The notes under the pieces are model-generated. The model made no database searches. It had not been told where the DNA came from and was given only the letters and a program-made list of their open reading frames with translations. This document shows positions 5,894-6,180 of a DNA stretch of 6,180 bases, in pieces. Position 1 is the first letter of the stretch. Each line of letters begins with the position of its first letter. The stretch is from Cloacimonetes bacterium SCGC AAA252-N17 (GTDB lineage: Bacteria > Cloacimonadota > Cloacimonadia > JGIOTU-2): positions 1 to 6,180 of the forward strand of contig ASNI01000099.1 of NCBI GenBank assembly GCA_000404785.1, written 5' to 3'. The translations under genes and the position numbers were made by a program.

Positions 5894-6008
5894 TGTTTTG
5901 TCACTGCCCCGCTTCTCAAAATTACATTCAAAACTTTGAACGAAAATCCCAACTACAATTTACCACAAATCTTTGATACGAAAGCAAGCGGGGAGTGACT
6001 TGTTAGTA
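5888..6008. repeat. attC-like recombination site 5 (121 bp)
   Basis: Left core TGCTAAT (5888-5894), spacer GTTTT, GTCACT (5900-5905), unpaired G5906, and CCCCGCTT (5907-5914). These pair with AAGCGGGG (5986-5993) and AGTGAC (5994-5999), followed by TT and the right core GTTAGTA (6002-6008). The 14-bp helix with one bulge is the longest here. Its sequence is unrelated to the GCGTGT stems, yet the bulge is at the same place. The 71-nt AT-rich terminal region contains TTCAAA (5927-5932) facing TTTGAA (5935-5940). On the minus strand TAATTTTG (5917-5924) resembles a Bacteroidetes -7 element for the 5057-5857 gene, but its upstream TTG is 25 nt away, slightly too far. Confidence 0.85.
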
Positions 6009-6030
6009 GCTGCGTTCTTTCTTAAATCCC

Positions 6031-6174
6031 TTATTTTATGCAAAATATAAATGAGTTCACTTTAAAAACCCCAGTTGGGGGATTAGCGGTATGTTTTTGT
6101 ACTTCATCTTTCAACAAAGCATAAATATCTGGATTTTGGATTTTGAAGTGTGATATATAGAATTTTATTGGTAA
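6031..6174 (-). pseudogene. 3' end of a further cassette gene, probably frameshifted
   Basis: A minus-strand frame ends at TAA (6031-6033) and reads LPIKFYISHFKIQNPDIYAL, then continues LKDEVQKHTANPPTGVFKVN and ends SFIFCIK. The composition looks like real protein, and the stop is 22 nt from the right core of site 5, as for the other genes. It is blocked upstream by an in-frame TAA at 6175-6177, and no ATG with a ribosome site lies between. A second minus-strand frame is open from the window edge to a TGA at 6104-6106, so a single frameshift could join the two. It may be a decayed gene, a gene with a sequencing error, or a chance frame. No family is recognised. Confidence 0.33.
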
Positions 6175-6180
6175 TTATTC

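Larger units (their letters stand above)
5029..6002. mobile_element. Cassette 4 (UPF0489-like gene)
   Basis: A 974-bp unit from the crossover of site 4 to that of site 5 with one minus-strand gene. Its ends are perfectly complementary over 14 nt: TTAGCAGAATAATA (5029-5042) and TATTATTCTGCTAA (5880-5893). Neither end pairs as well with its present neighbour across the repeat (TGTATAAC at site 4, TTAGTAGCTGC at site 5). This is the cleanest case in the window for a unit that circularised and inserted as one piece. Confidence 0.7.

Noticed and set aside
124..6008. The repeats as REP elements of a RAYT transposase, or as a CRISPR array
   Set aside because: They alternate one-to-one with genes at intervals of hundreds to thousands of bases, vary from 55 to 133 bp, and show end-to-end matching across each interval. 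None of these fits REP or CRISPR repeats.
6064..6080. Minus-strand CCCC-AACT-GGGG hairpin followed by five T residues, resembling an intrinsic terminator
   Set aside because: The stem is only 4 bp and it lies inside the frame ending at 6031, where it encodes PPTGVF. It would make sense only if the alternative frame ending at 6104 is the real gene end, so it was not listed.
6038..6124. Plus-strand 28-codon frame starting with ATG
   Set aside because: There is no ribosome site upstream, and it is antisense to the more protein-like minus-strand frame.

Overview
The window looks like part of a gene-cassette array from an AT-rich bacterium of the FCB superphylum, most likely Cloacimonadota or a related lineage. 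The main evidence is the 829-residue protein at 2394-4883: a signal peptide, a GGGI/GGGM-type parallel beta-helix, and a C-terminal type IX secretion sorting domain with the NYPNPFNP motif. The assignment is inferred from protein style; there is no rRNA or housekeeping gene to anchor it.

Layout from left to right: an incomplete gene start (1-44, weak); recombination-site-like repeat 1 (124-178); a membrane-anchored winged-helix protein (203-709); repeat 2 (791-861); an exported TPR-like helical-repeat protein (871-2289); repeat 3 (2314-2384); the surface beta-helix protein (2394-4883); repeat 4 (4902-5034); a UPF0489/peptide-arginase-like protein (5057-5857); repeat 5 (5888-6008); and the 3' end of a further, possibly broken, gene (6031-6174). 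All four clear genes lie on the minus strand, one per interval. Their stops lie 9-24 nt from the right-hand core of a repeat. There is no gene-free stretch longer than 300 bases.

The five intergenic repeats are the key feature. Each runs from TAA(T/C)GTT on the left to TTGTTA on the right. Between these lies an imperfect stem with an unpaired G always 12 nt after the left core. The stem sequence differs between sites but the pairing is kept, and the terminal loop varies in length (sites of 55 to 133 bp). This is the architecture of integron attC sites. In addition, the left and right ends of two intervals are complementary to each other (16 nt with one G-T pair; 14 nt perfect), although they now sit in different repeats. 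That is expected if each interval was once a free circle whose own ends formed a single attC hairpin. I read the region as an attC-type cassette array with no integrase in view.

The unexpected point is polarity. The conserved GTT and the side carrying the unpaired base both indicate that the sites point rightward, while every clear gene points leftward. Either the cassettes carry their genes in reverse, or the site family differs from classical attC. The cargo genes have no obvious common pathway, which is typical of cassette cargo. Two intervals have possible promoters of their own. The other three genes start 20-35 nt from a repeat, with little room for a promoter.
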